From: Chitinophagales bacterium
Lineage (GTDB): Bacteria > Bacteroidota > Bacteroidia > Chitinophagales > BACL12
Assembly: GCA_020636645.1 (NCBI GenBank)
Contig: JACJXO010000005.1
Location: 62,001-126,000, forward strand
DNA length: 64,000 nt
Direction: 5' to 3'
Part shown: piece by piece, positions 1 to 8,451 of the stretch
How positions within the stretch are numbered: the first letter of the stretch is position 1
How the letters are laid out: every line of letters begins with the position of its first letter
Notes under the pieces: model-generated
What the model was told of the DNA's origin: nothing
Database searches by the model: none
What the model saw: only the letters and a program-made list of their open reading frames with translations
Made by a program: the position numbers and the translations under genes

Positions 1-2735
1 TCACCATCTATCCTCAGCCTGTTATCACCTTCACCTTCCCGCCGCTTTTGTGTTCTGATGATGATATCATCATTCAGTCCAATACTTACGGGCTATATAC
101 CTGGGACTGGAAAGTTGATGGTATTCCGTATTTCGCTGGCCCCACCCTGACCATTCCCGGAGGAACACTTGGCGCCGGCCCGCATACAGTGGAACTGACC
201 GTTTCCACCACCACCGGCCCGACACCCCCTTGTTCTGATTATCAGTCTGTCGTGATCATGGTGGAACAATCGCCAACAGTGTTTGTGACCAGTTCTGATC
301 CGGGTGGTGTTTGCTCCGGTACACCGGTTACGCTGACCGCCAATTCTGCCACTGCTGTGATGTGGGATTGGAGCAACGGCGATATGACCAGCACGACCAT
401 CGTAAATGCGGCAGGAAACTATTCGGTCACTGTTACTGATGCAGTGGGATGTACAGCAAGTGCATCAGCATATGCCAATATCTTCCCGCTGCCTGACCTG
501 AGTATGCTGCCGATAGGTTGTGATTCATCCTGTATCTATCCGACACCGGAGATCATTCACGGCCCTCCGGGCATGCTGTCTTACCAGTGGTATATTGACA
601 ATACACCTGCCGGCACATTACAGGATCTGGAGTTGAATACCTCCAACCTGCCCACCTTTGGTGTTCCGTATCAGATCAAACTGGTAGCAACTTCCATTTA
701 TGGATGTGTGGACAGTTCTGAATTCCAGTACACACCACTGGAGTGCGAAGTAGAATGCTTTACCATAGAAGATACCATCTGGTGCAATGACGATGGCACT
801 TACACGATGGAAATTCAGGTAACGAACCTTGGTGCCGCTACTTCTACCTATTTGTGGCTGCATGATGTGAATATGCCGTTCACCCTGACACCGTCTTTCG
901 TGGTGCCGCTTACGCTTGCTACCGGTGCCACTTCTGCACCTATCTCCATCAATGTATCGTATCCTATAGGCAGCCCACTGCCTGCAGAACTGTGTTTCCT
1001 GGCGTCACTCTATAACGCTGATACCTGTTGTCATGATACCACGATGTATTGTATCCCTTTACCGCCCTGCGGTCCATGTGATAACCTCGTGGTTACCGCA
1101 GATACCAGTGCAGGTTGTTGTGCAACTGTCAACCTGACAAATGGATATAATGGCAGCTTCTTCAGTGGTATCGAGGTAGCACCGCTATCTCCCGGCGTGA
1201 GCATTGCATCGCTCATGGTAGGTCCCTCCTATACCGGTACCTGGTCTGCCTATGGAACGGCATCTGCCATGTATGTGCAGCCAACAGGAGGCTTTGTGCC
1301 GATGGGATCCATACCCGGTCTTTTTGATGTGTGTTTAAACGTTACAGTGGTGGCACCACCGGTGCAACTGGTGGCCGTCAACTGGCTCTATACTGATGCC
1401 GATGGCAACCAGGTAGTGGCCTGCTCTGATACGCTGGAATTTACCTGCCCGACTCCGAACGTGAATCCATGCGGAGAGATCTCCGGCGATATCACCTGTC
1501 TCGGAGATGGTACTTATGCATACAATTACACCTTCACCAACAACAACCCGAATGATGTCTATATGCTGGTGTTCACCAGTGTGACGCCATTTGTGAACAT
1601 CACCCCGAACCCGGTCATCCTGCCGTCTGCAGTTGCATGGGGAGGTTCATATACAGGAACTGTGATCATTGATCCACTCGGGCTTCCCGCCGGCACGAAC
1701 ATTTGTTTCGACCTGACACTGGCAGACTATGATGGATGGTGTTGCCATGAGATGGACAGCATTTGCATTCCAATTCCCGAATGTGATACCTGCCAATGTA
1801 ATAAATGGGAGAACTTCATTGCCAATGTGGATCAGCCGGGTGCATTGCCAGACTATTCTCTTATTGCAAGCTGTGGTGCTGTTTACAACAGTATCCCTGC
1901 AGGAACCGTGATCGATTTCATCAGTGGTGGATATTCATGCCTGGCATTGGACGGCACCTCCTGTGATGCAGATCATTCCTGGACACTCACGGGCCCCGGT
2001 ACAGCGATAGACGGATCCGGATATCCATCATTCAGTCTGCTGAATCCCGGTCTGTACACGCTTGATGTAGTAGGCTATTGCCAGGGAAATTCCTGCGATA
2101 CCTGTACCATGTACTTTGAAGTGGTAACGGCCGATTGTACCTGCGGAGAATGGGGATTATTCACCGTCAGTACTCCATTCAAGACCTGGATCAATCGCCC
2201 GTGTGGCAGTAAGTTCACGGTCAATGCTTTTGATGCGATCTCATTGAATGGTGTATATAATTGTTCAGGTGCCTGTGATGCGGTCTATCAATGGACCATC
2301 AGACAGAATGGTGTGCCTTATGCTAGTGGTTTTGGTATGCCTGTTAATTTCACTCCGACAGCAGCCGGTAACTATCAGGTGCAGATGACTGCGATTTGCG
2401 GAGGTGTCAAATGCGATAAGTGCACCATGACCTTCCGGGTAAAAGATGCTGATCCACCATTGAGAATAACAGAAGAGGATGAACAGATCCTGCGCATTCA
2501 GCCAAACCCTGCATCCAGTGAAGTGACCGTTCGTATTGACTCGCCTGAAGAGGAGAGCGGCCACCTGCAAGTACTGAATGAGCTTGGGGTTCCGTTGCGC
2601 CTGGAAGAAATGAAACTGGAAAAAGGAAGTAATACCCTGTTGCTGGATATAGCTGACTATCCCGCCGGTATCTACTACATCCAGTATGTAGGCAATGGTC
2701 GTGTCCTGAACGGACAGCTGATCATTGTGCACTGA
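1..2735 (+). CDS. T9SS-secreted Cys-rich adhesin-like protein, 5' end missing
   Basis: The reading frame is open from the first complete codon at base 3, so the N-terminus and signal peptide lie outside the window; more than 910 residues are visible. PKD/Ig-like segments come first. Two copies of a unit with the signature DGTY...CCH...CIPxPxC follow (about 773-1085 and 1484-1800), then two copies of a different Cys-rich unit ending CDxCTM (about 1796-2127 and 2138-2447). The last 80 residues form a type A T9SS sorting domain (QPNPASSEV, then YPAGIYYIQ, ending in a short basic-hydrophobic tail). The protein should cross the outer membrane by T9SS and be attached or released at the surface. No catalytic motif was seen; adhesion or matrix function is inference. 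A strong hairpin terminator follows. Confidence 0.85.
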   Translation, partial: TIYPQPVITFTFPPLLCSDDDIIIQSNTYGLYTWDWKVDGIPYFAGPTLTIPGGTLGAGPHTVELTVSTTTGPTPPCSDYQSVVIMVEQSPTVFVTSSDPGGVCSGTPVTLTANSATAVMWDWSNGDMTSTTIVNAAGNYSVTVTDAVGCTASASAYANIFPLPDLSMLPIGCDSSCIYPTPEIIHGPPGMLSYQWYIDNTPAGTLQDLELNTSNLPTFGVPYQIKLVATSIYGCVDSSEFQYTPLECEVECFTIEDTIWCNDDGTYTMEIQVTNLGAATSTYLWLHDVNMPFTLTPSFVVPLTLATGATSAPISINVSYPIGSPLPAELCFLASLYNADTCCHDTTMYCIPLPPCGPCDNLVVTADTSAGCCATVNLTNGYNGSFFSGIEVAPLSPGVSIASLMVGPSYTGTWSAYGTASAMYVQPTGGFVPMGSIPGLFDVCLNVTVVAPPVQLVAVNWLYTDADGNQVVACSDTLEFTCPTPNVNPCGEISGDITCLGDGTYAYNYTFTNNNPNDVYMLVFTSVTPFVNITPNPVILPSAVAWGGSYTGTVIIDPLGLPAGTNICFDLTLADYDGWCCHEMDSICIPIPECDTCQCNKWENFIANVDQPGALPDYSLIASCGAVYNSIPAGTVIDFISGGYSCLALDGTSCDADHSWTLTGPGTAIDGSGYPSFSLLNPGLYTLDVVGYCQGNSCDTCTMYFEVVTADCTCGEWGLFTVSTPFKTWINRPCGSKFTVNAFDAISLNGVYNCSGACDAVYQWTIRQNGVPYASGFGMPVNFTPTAAGNYQVQMTAICGGVKCDKCTMTFRVKDADPPLRITEEDEQILRIQPNPASSEVTVRIDSPEEESGHLQVLNELGVPLRLEEMKLEKGSNTLLLDIADYPAGIYYIQYVGNGRVLNGQLIIVH

Positions 2736-2756
2736 CAACAAGTGCATGAATAGGAG

Positions 2757-2784
2757 AGGTCCGCCGCAAGGCGGACCTTTTTTT
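2757..2784 (+). terminator. Rho-independent terminator after the T9SS cargo gene
   Basis: A perfect 9-bp stem (AGGTCCGCC / GGCGGACCT) with a GCAA tetraloop runs straight into a T tract. It starts 22 bases after the stop codon and ends before the DinB-like gene. Confidence 0.92.
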
Positions 2785-2801
2785 GTTGGTATATTAGCTC
2801 T

Positions 2802-3323
2802 ATGGCAAATTGGAAACAACCGGAAGAGGGAACCTTCATCCCTTATCAGAAGACCTATTTTGACCTGGTGCCTGCTGGCGATCTGGTAGATCTGATCACC
2901 AACCAGTTCAACGATACTGAAACACTGCTTCTGCGACTGTCAGATGATCAGGCCGGTCATGCCTACGCAACCGGAAAATGGACCATCAAAGAGGTGATCA
3001 ATCACCTGGTGGACTGCGAACGCATCATGTGTTATCGTGCTTTGTGCATCGCAAGAGGAGAACAGACCTCTCTGCCCGGATTTGAACAGGATGATTATGT
3101 AACTGCATCAGGTGCCAATGAACGCAGCATGAAAGATCTGGTAAATGAATTCCGCACCGTGCGACAGGCTAGTATCAGCCTGCTCAGGACTTTTGATGAT
3201 GCGACCCTCGCCCGTATGGGAGTTGCCAACAACCATCCCGTGTCGGTCAATGCCCTCTGTCATGTCATCGCCGGACATGAGCTGCATCACATGAAGATCA
3301 TCCGGGAGCGGTACTTGCTGTAG
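2802..3323 (+). CDS. DinB family protein
   Basis: A 173-residue protein with the DinB/YfiT four-helix-bundle pattern. Three likely metal ligands are visible: His68 in VINHLVDCER, and His159 and His163 in the C-terminal GHELHHMKIIRERY segment. The family includes metal-dependent thiol (bacillithiol, mycothiol) transferases and many uncharacterised stress proteins; the exact reaction cannot be told here. Length is normal. It stands alone, about 18 bases after a terminator, with a TATATTAG box just upstream of the ATG that loosely resembles the TAnnTTTG -7 element. Its stop codon is followed almost at once by a period-8 tandem tract. Confidence 0.85.
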   Translation: MANWKQPEEGTFIPYQKTYFDLVPAGDLVDLITNQFNDTETLLLRLSDDQAGHAYATGKWTIKEVINHLVDCERIMCYRALCIARGEQTSLPGFEQDDYVTASGANERSMKDLVNEFRTVRQASISLLRTFDDATLARMGVANNHPVSVNALCHVIAGHELHHMKIIRERYLL

Positions 3324-3326
3324 TTA

Positions 3327-3400
3327 GTATCGGGTATCAGGTATCAGGTATCGGGTATCAGGTATCGGGTATCAGGTATCAGGTATCAGGTATCGGGTAT
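3327..3400 (+). repeat. Period-8 tandem tract (TATCGGG/TATCAGG) after the DinB-like gene
   Basis: About nine imperfect copies of GGTATCAG or GGTATCGG run head to tail, beginning three bases after the TAG stop codon. The same words follow the stop codons at 14938, 15503 (minus strand) and 42384, always in the sense orientation of the gene. Confidence 0.9.
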
Positions 3401-3401
3401 A

Positions 3402-3480
3402 GCGACATTTCACTTCTCACTTTTCACTCTTTCCATTCCTCACTCCTCACTCCTCACTTTTCACCCTTTCCACTTCCCAC
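3402..3480 (-). repeat. G/A-rich short tandem tract overlapping the end of the ABM gene
   Basis: Read on the minus strand, units such as AGTGAGG and GAAAAGTGA repeat with small variations. The tract encodes the last few residues and the stop codon of the ABM gene (3454) and continues into the gap, back to back with the plus-strand tract at 3327-3400. Confidence 0.8.
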
Positions 3481-3759
3481 ACCCACCACACTCCATGCTT
3501 CGGGTTTGTCGTTGAACAATACTTTGGTCTTAGCCCAGGTGGTGTTAAAGAGCTCAGAAGCACGGTACCTTTCCAGTGCTTCATGGTCATCCCATACAGA
3601 AAAAGTGAAGAAGATATGCGGATGGAGGATGTCCTGAAGTAATTCTACGCCATGGCAGCCGGGAAAACTACTGATTCGCGGCTGAGCTTCTGCAAAAACA
3701 GCCCTGAATGTTTCCGTCTCATCGTGGCGGAAACTCATTTTGACAATTCGTCTGATCAT
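3454..3759 (-). CDS. Antibiotic biosynthesis monooxygenase (ABM) domain protein
   Basis: A 101-residue protein of the dimeric alpha+beta-barrel (ABM/YgiN) type. Typical features are an N-terminal strand (MIRRIVKMSF), the FxxxFAEAQPRISSFPGC helix-turn and the HIFFTFSVWDDHEALERY segment with an aromatic before the helix. Relatives include quinol monooxygenases and heme-degrading enzymes, but many are of unknown substrate. It overlaps the SAM hydrolase gene upstream by four bases (ATGA), so the two are probably co-translated. Its last residues (GVGSGKGEK) and stop codon are written in the short G/A-rich repeat that fills the gap, so the C-terminus may have been reset by repeat expansion. Confidence 0.82.
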   Translation of the reverse strand: MIRRIVKMSFRHDETETFRAVFAEAQPRISSFPGCHGVELLQDILHPHIFFTFSVWDDHEALERYRASELFNTTWAKTKVLFNDKPEAWSVVGVGSGKGEK

Positions 3760-4511
3760 GTAAATTCTATGAGTACAGTGTCGTTGATCTTCAGTCCGAG
3801 CAATTCATGCGCATTGCCTTTATTGATAGCAATTTCCAGGTAGCCGCTGTCGTTGAGAATACAGCATTTCTCGCCTTCCGGCACATCAGCATAAGAGGCG
3901 GAGATCTGGCTGATATGTTCCCGCTTTCCGAATTCGATATCGAAATTCCTGTCGCCAAGTACCCTGGTGAATTCTTCTGTGCTGATGGCCAGCACCACAT
4001 TTCCGAAATGATCGATGTAGTTGACACGGGTACGGATCATGCTGTCACTGAAAGGAGACTGCAGATTCTGCAGCATGAAGACGTTGCCGGTAAGCGTTCC
4101 GATCTCGTTGAGCGGATGTCCTTCCGCAAGACCCGCAGCCACAAGAGCCAGGTCGTCCATATTGTTGCCGCTGGCAGCCGGTGTGAACACATCACGGGGC
4201 ATGTTCGAAATAGCGAGCGGAAAAATGCCGTTATCCGGACCGGCAAAATAGTGCCCGCCCATAGCAAAGAAGATACAGCGAAGCGGATTGGTGTGCTGCA
4301 TGTTCACCGCTACCACATGCACCGTTCCTTCAGGAAATGCCTCCCATCCTGCACGAAGAAGGTGAGCCCCCTGCTGCACATTAAAGGGTTCAACCTCATG
4401 GCTGATGTCCATGAACTGCAGGTCCTCGAAATGCCGGAGGATCTTTCCCTTCAGTACCGCCACATAGTGGTCGCGGAGGCCCAGGTCAGTGGTCAGGGTG
4501 ATCAGATTCAT
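3756..4511 (-). CDS. SAM hydrolase / SAM hydroxide adenosyltransferase family (DUF62)
   Basis: A 251-residue protein starting with the TLTTDLGLRDHYVAVLKG motif of the DUF62 family. Established members split S-adenosylmethionine into adenosine and methionine with water; halogenase relatives use fluoride or chloride. The conserved nucleoside-pocket segments GTVHVVAVNM, FAGPDNGIF and NYIDHFGNVV are visible, and the C-terminal domain ends in the usual NSGYLEIAINKGNA strand pattern. Length is normal for the hydrolase. It is first in a two-gene minus-strand unit with the ABM gene (four-base overlap) and diverges from the PhoH gene across a 56-base gap. The hydrolase reading is favoured because it is the common one; substrate was not tested. 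Confidence 0.88.
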   Translation of the reverse strand: MNLITLTTDLGLRDHYVAVLKGKILRHFEDLQFMDISHEVEPFNVQQGAHLLRAGWEAFPEGTVHVVAVNMQHTNPLRCIFFAMGGHYFAGPDNGIFPLAISNMPRDVFTPAASGNNMDDLALVAAGLAEGHPLNEIGTLTGNVFMLQNLQSPFSDSMIRTRVNYIDHFGNVVLAISTEEFTRVLGDRNFDIEFGKREHISQISASYADVPEGEKCCILNDSGYLEIAINKGNAHELLGLKINDTVLIEFT

Positions 4512-4567
4512 CGGCTCGGCGGTTGCGCCAAATGGTTTAGATTTGTTGGCAACAAAAGTAACCGAAT

Positions 4568-5542
4568 TTGATAGAAGTATTGATCCCGCTGGAGGGTGTC
4601 AGAGCCATTGATTTTTACGGTGTGCACAATGCACGACTGGGTATCATCAAGAAATCATTCCCCTATCTCAATATTGCAGCACGTGGCAGCGAGCTTCGTG
4701 TTCGCGGAAGTGAAAAGGATATCCAGGAATTTCAGGATAAGATCGGCAAGGTCTTGCACCATCTGGAAAAATACGGCCAGATCAGCGACTCCAACCTGCA
4801 GAGTCTGTTATTCGGAGTGGAGAACAACGACCTGCCCGACGTGCAGGCCATCCCGGAAGATGTGATCGTACATGGCCCCAACGGACACCTGGTAAAGGCC
4901 CGCACACCTAACCAGAAGAAGATGCTGGCCATGGCAGATCATGATGACATCATCTTCGCCATCGGACCGGCAGGAACAGGCAAGACCTATACAGCTGTGG
5001 CACTTGCAGTACGTGCGCTGAAAGATAAACTGGTAAAACGCATCATCCTTACCAGACCGGCAGTAGAAGCAGGTGAGAACCTCGGCTTCCTGCCGGGAGA
5101 TCTGAAAGAAAAGATCGATCCCTACCTGCGACCCCTCTACGATGCGCTCGATGATATGATCCCCATCGAAAAACTGAACCTTTTTATGGCCAATCGGGTC
5201 ATAGAGATCGCACCGCTGGCCTTCATGCGTGGTCGTACCCTCGATCATGCCTTCATCATTCTGGATGAAGCGCAGAATGCCACCGAAGCACAGCTGAAGA
5301 TGTTCCTGACCCGTATCGGTCCGAGTGCCCGGTGCATCATCACCGGCGATCTCACCCAAATAGACCTGCCGCGAAACCAGCGAAGCGGACTGTTCAATGC
5401 ACTTCGGTTGCTGAAAGATATTGACGGAATTGGTACCGTATTCCTGGACGAAAAAGACGTGGTCAGACACCGGCTGGTCAAACAGATCATCAAAGCCTAC
5501 GATAAGGACAGGCTGGAGCATGAGGCGAGGGAAGAGGATTGA
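4568..5542 (+). CDS. phoH: PhoH family ATPase
   Basis: A 324-residue PhoH-like protein (YbeZ type) in which an N-terminal KH-like region precedes the ATPase domain. Walker A is GPAGTGKT at residues 133-140 and Walker B is FIILDEAQN at about 229-237; the TRPAVEAGE segment at 162-170 is also characteristic. These proteins are cytoplasmic, bind RNA or nucleotide, and commonly act with the endoribonuclease YbeY, which is not visible here. The TTG start at 4568 is chosen because an in-frame TAA lies at 4559-4561 and the conserved N-terminal strand follows at once. The gene is followed by a GTTGGCAGT-type repeat tract. Confidence 0.92.
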   Translation: MIEVLIPLEGVRAIDFYGVHNARLGIIKKSFPYLNIAARGSELRVRGSEKDIQEFQDKIGKVLHHLEKYGQISDSNLQSLLFGVENNDLPDVQAIPEDVIVHGPNGHLVKARTPNQKKMLAMADHDDIIFAIGPAGTGKTYTAVALAVRALKDKLVKRIILTRPAVEAGENLGFLPGDLKEKIDPYLRPLYDALDDMIPIEKLNLFMANRVIEIAPLAFMRGRTLDHAFIILDEAQNATEAQLKMFLTRIGPSARCIITGDLTQIDLPRNQRSGLFNALRLLKDIDGIGTVFLDEKDVVRHRLVKQIIKAYDKDRLEHEAREED

Positions 5543-5620
5543 CCAGTTGGCGGTTGGCAGTCAGCAGTTGGCAGTCTGTAGCGTCCTGAATACGGTTGAC
5601 AGTTGGCGCTCAGCAGCTGT
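5543..5620 (+). repeat. GTTGGCAGT-type imperfect repeat tract after phoH
   Basis: Directly after the TGA stop the words CAGTTGGCGGTTGGCAG, AGCAGTTGGCAGTC and GACAGTTGGCGCTCAGCAG follow one another. The rest of the gap to 5733 contains CAGTACTTGATACCTGATAC (5645-5664), a reverse-orientation relative of the TATCAGG tracts, and a TACCTTGG promoter-like box at 5722-5729. Confidence 0.75.
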
Positions 5621-5733
5621 TTTCCATTCCTTATTCCGGCTTACCAGTACTTGATACCTGATACTTTCTACTATCCCTCCACCATTGTTCATTTGTTAAT
5701 GACCACACATCATGCAGTGCGTACCTTGGCGTT

Positions 5734-6168
5734 ATGGATAGTACCTCGTACGATCTGGTGCTGCAATTGCAGCAGACCTGCGCAAAACTCGAAACCCTCA
5801 TTGTCTCTGCCGATCAGCCCTGGACAGATCACGGTTATGTATGTGTGGAAGCTATGATCAGTGGTCAGGCATTCACCATTCCTGTAGATGATGAATATGA
5901 TGACCCGATAACCGCCAATAAGGCTATGCAATGGCATATGATCCTGAGAACGGTTGCAGATTATGAAGACAGCAATGATTTCCTGACCTGGTGCAATGAG
6001 CTGGGTATGGATAGCACCAGCCTGGAAGTGCTTGCCATGTACAGACACCTGAACGACATCGTTCCGGGTCTTCGCAGAGTGGCCGGTGAAGTACAACCCT
6101 TATCGCATTTTGACCAACAAATGAACACAGGTGCCATGCAATCGCTGCGAAACCGGGTGGGTTATTGA
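5734..6168 (+). CDS. Conserved-looking protein of unknown function
   Basis: A 144-residue acidic soluble protein with no signal peptide or membrane segment. I do not recognise the family. It has an N-terminal helix (YDLVLQLQQTCAKLETLIV), a central strand-rich part (YVCVEAMISGQAFTIPVDDEYDD) and helical C-terminal segments. A TACCTTGG box six bases upstream of the ATG resembles the Bacteroidota -7 element. The stop codon lies 24 bases before the aroB ATG, so it may share a transcript with the shikimate genes, although aroB has its own -7 box. Codon use looks like its neighbours. Confidence 0.7.
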   Translation: MDSTSYDLVLQLQQTCAKLETLIVSADQPWTDHGYVCVEAMISGQAFTIPVDDEYDDPITANKAMQWHMILRTVADYEDSNDFLTWCNELGMDSTSLEVLAMYRHLNDIVPGLRRVAGEVQPLSHFDQQMNTGAMQSLRNRVGY

Positions 6169-6178
6169 TCTCGTGCCG

Positions 6179-6186
6179 TAATTTTG
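6179..6186 (+). promoter_or_regulatory. -7 promoter box TAATTTTG for aroB
   Basis: An exact match to the Bacteroidota TAnnTTTG -7 element lies six bases before the ATG at 6192. It argues for that ATG rather than the TTG at 6165. A clear TTG -33 box was not seen at normal spacing. Confidence 0.6.
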
Positions 6187-6191
6187 CCGCT

Positions 6192-7238
6192 ATGTCGCCC
6201 ACTGCTGATCTGTCTTATGTGCAATTGTTGTCTGCCTCTCCTGACTGGCAGTCACTGGCGCAGGCAGATCGGTACAGCAGCATTTTCATTCTCACTGACA
6301 ACAATACCCAAGAGCATTGTCTGCCTCTGTTGCAGGATGCTTTTCCTGCAGCTATTCATCTGCATATTCCGGCAGGAGAAAAAGAAAAGAATATTGAAAC
6401 CTGTTCTTACCTGTGGCAGGAAATGCTAATGCACAATGCTGATCGCCAGGCGCTGCTCATCAACCTGGGCGGAGGGGTCATCGGAGATATGGGTGGCTTT
6501 GTGGCCGGTACCTACAAACGAGGCATCAACTTCATCCAGATACCAACTACCCTGTTATCTATGGTAGATGCATCGGTGGGTGGGAAACTTGGAATAGATC
6601 ACCACGGACTGAAGAACGTGGTAGGATTGTTTCGTCAGCCGCAGGCAGTACTCATCTATCCGGAATTTCTGAAAACCCTTCCGGAACGGGAATTGCGCAG
6701 TGGCTATGCAGAGGTGCTCAAGCATGGACTGATAGCCGATGCTGCTTACTGGAACGAAACAGCTGCCGGACTTCCGGATGCAGATAAGTGGTCTGATATC
6801 ATTCGGCGTTCGGTCATGATCAAGCAGGAAGTGGTGGAAGATGATCCATTGGAAAACGGCAGACGTAAGATCCTCAACTTCGGGCATACGGTTGGACATG
6901 CACTGGAAACATGGTCGCTCCTGCACGATGAAGATCCATTGTTGCACGGAGAAGCCATCGCCCGTGGTATGGTCATAGAAGCAGCACTGAGCCGGGAACT
7001 GACAGGTTTGTCAACCGAAGAAGAACACCACATTACAACAGCCATGATGCGTTTCTTCCCCGAAAAAAAATCTGCTGCAAATGCAACTGAACTGCTGCAC
7101 CTGATGATGAATGATAAGAAGAATACGAAAGGAGAGATACGTTTCAGTCTGCTTGGTTCGATAGGCCATTGCCGCTGGGATATTCCTGTACCTGCTGATG
7201 TGTTGCTCTCCACTCTCCAAAGATTCGGACATGCCTGA
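6192..7238 (+). CDS. aroB: 3-dehydroquinate synthase
   Basis: A 348-residue AroB that converts DAHP to 3-dehydroquinate, the second step of the shikimate pathway (NAD- and metal-dependent, cytoplasmic). The NAD-binding GGGVIGDMGGFVAGTYKRG segment is at about 93-111 and PTTLLSMVDASVGGK at 118-132. The metal-ligand region is seen in GYAEVLKHG and NFGHTVGHALE. The ATG at 6192 is preferred over the upstream TTG at 6165 because a TAATTTTG box lies between them. The gene overlaps aroA by eight bases, so the two are co-translated. Length is normal. Confidence 0.95.
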   Translation: MSPTADLSYVQLLSASPDWQSLAQADRYSSIFILTDNNTQEHCLPLLQDAFPAAIHLHIPAGEKEKNIETCSYLWQEMLMHNADRQALLINLGGGVIGDMGGFVAGTYKRGINFIQIPTTLLSMVDASVGGKLGIDHHGLKNVVGLFRQPQAVLIYPEFLKTLPERELRSGYAEVLKHGLIADAAYWNETAAGLPDADKWSDIIRRSVMIKQEVVEDDPLENGRRKILNFGHTVGHALETWSLLHDEDPLLHGEAIARGMVIEAALSRELTGLSTEEEHHITTAMMRFFPEKKSAANATELLHLMMNDKKNTKGEIRFSLLGSIGHCRWDIPVPADVLLSTLQRFGHA

Positions 7239-8451
7239 TCTGATCGTTGACGGACATAATGCCTCTGTACAGGGAAGTATAGAACTGGAGGGCTCCAAAA
7301 GCCTGAGCAACAGACTACTCATCATGCAGGCCATGGCTGATGAAAAGCTGGAACTGAGAGGACTTTCTCCGTCAGATGACACCGAAGCTCTGCAACGGAT
7401 TCTCAAAAGCAAAAGCTCGGCCGGAAATGTAGGCGCAGCCGGAACAACCATGAGATTTCTGACTGCGTTCTATGCCGCTCATCCCGGTGATCAGGTGCTC
7501 ACGGGTTCGGCCAGGATGCTGCAGCGACCCATCGGTATTCTGGTAGATGCACTTCGTGCACTGGGAGCTGTCATCAACTATGCCGGAGAAGAAGGATATC
7601 CGCCTCTGCATATACGCGGCAGCAAACTTCGTGGAGGAAAACTCTCTATACGTGCCGATGTGAGTTCACAGTACATCAGCGCACTGCTCATGGTTGCACC
7701 GGAAATGGAAAATGGCCTGGAGCTGGAATTGACTGGCAAGGTCGGTTCCTTTCCCTACATCCGTATGACCCTGGAGCTCATGTCCATGTTGGGTATCAGA
7801 TACAGTATTGACAGACAGGTGATCAGAGTGGAACCCGGAAAATACCATGGTGGCATCGTTCAGGTAGAGGGCGACTGGAGTGCGGCATCCTACTATTTCG
7901 GCTTGTGTGCTTTGGCCGATGACCCGCAGGTGGACATTCATGGTCTGTTTAGCAGAAGTCTTCAGGGTGACAGTGTCCTGCCTGCTATCTATGCGCAACT
8001 GGGTGTAGTGACTGCCTGGGATGGGGATGTGTGCCGTCTCACTAAAACCGGAAATAGGGTAAATTATTTTGAATATGATTTTTCTGACTGTCCTGATCTG
8101 GCACAAACGGTCGTGGTAACCTGTGCGGCCCTGGGTATTCCGGGAAGTTTCAGCGGACTGGAAAGCCTGCGCATCAAGGAGACCGATCGTACGGCGGCGC
8201 TGGCCGCGGAACTCGGCAAATTTGGTGTGCAATTCACGCAGGATGGAGACAGCTGGAAACTGGAAGGTACATGTGAGAGGAAGGAAGGGGTACACATTGC
8301 TACCTACGATGATCACCGCATGGCCATGGCTTTTGCACCACTTGCATTGTTGCAACCAATCATCATAGAAGACAGCAGGGTAGTGGCGAAATCTTATCCG
8401 TCTTTCTGGGATGACCTGTCCATACTGGGCGTTTCCTCCTCACCCGCCTGA
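7231..8451 (+). CDS. aroA: 3-phosphoshikimate 1-carboxyvinyltransferase (EPSP synthase)
   Basis: A 406-residue AroA that transfers enolpyruvate from PEP to shikimate 3-phosphate. Substrate-binding signatures are GSKSLSNR at 21-28 and NVGAAGTTMRF at 66-76, followed later by DCPDLAQT (catalytic Asp region), RIKETDRTAAL and YDDHRMAMAFA. It is slightly shorter than E. coli AroA, which is common in Bacteroidota. The start is the ATG at 7231, eight bases inside aroB. Its last 58 bases overlap, tail to tail, with the minus-strand OstA-like gene; both reading frames are intact there. The class (glyphosate-sensitive or -tolerant) was not determined. Confidence 0.95.
   Translation: MPDLIVDGHNASVQGSIELEGSKSLSNRLLIMQAMADEKLELRGLSPSDDTEALQRILKSKSSAGNVGAAGTTMRFLTAFYAAHPGDQVLTGSARMLQRPIGILVDALRALGAVINYAGEEGYPPLHIRGSKLRGGKLSIRADVSSQYISALLMVAPEMENGLELELTGKVGSFPYIRMTLELMSMLGIRYSIDRQVIRVEPGKYHGGIVQVEGDWSAASYYFGLCALADDPQVDIHGLFSRSLQGDSVLPAIYAQLGVVTAWDGDVCRLTKTGNRVNYFEYDFSDCPDLAQTVVVTCAALGIPGSFSGLESLRIKETDRTAALAAELGKFGVQFTQDGDSWKLEGTCERKEGVHIATYDDHRMAMAFAPLALLQPIIIEDSRVVAKSYPSFWDDLSILGVSSSPA

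Noticed and set aside
3807..4571. Long plus-strand frame opposite the SAM hydrolase gene
   Set aside because: It is the antisense shadow of a clearly recognised gene and has no domain.
4808..5521. Long minus-strand frame opposite phoH
   Set aside because: Shadow of a recognised ATPase gene; composition is Cys/Gly/His-rich as expected of antisense frames.
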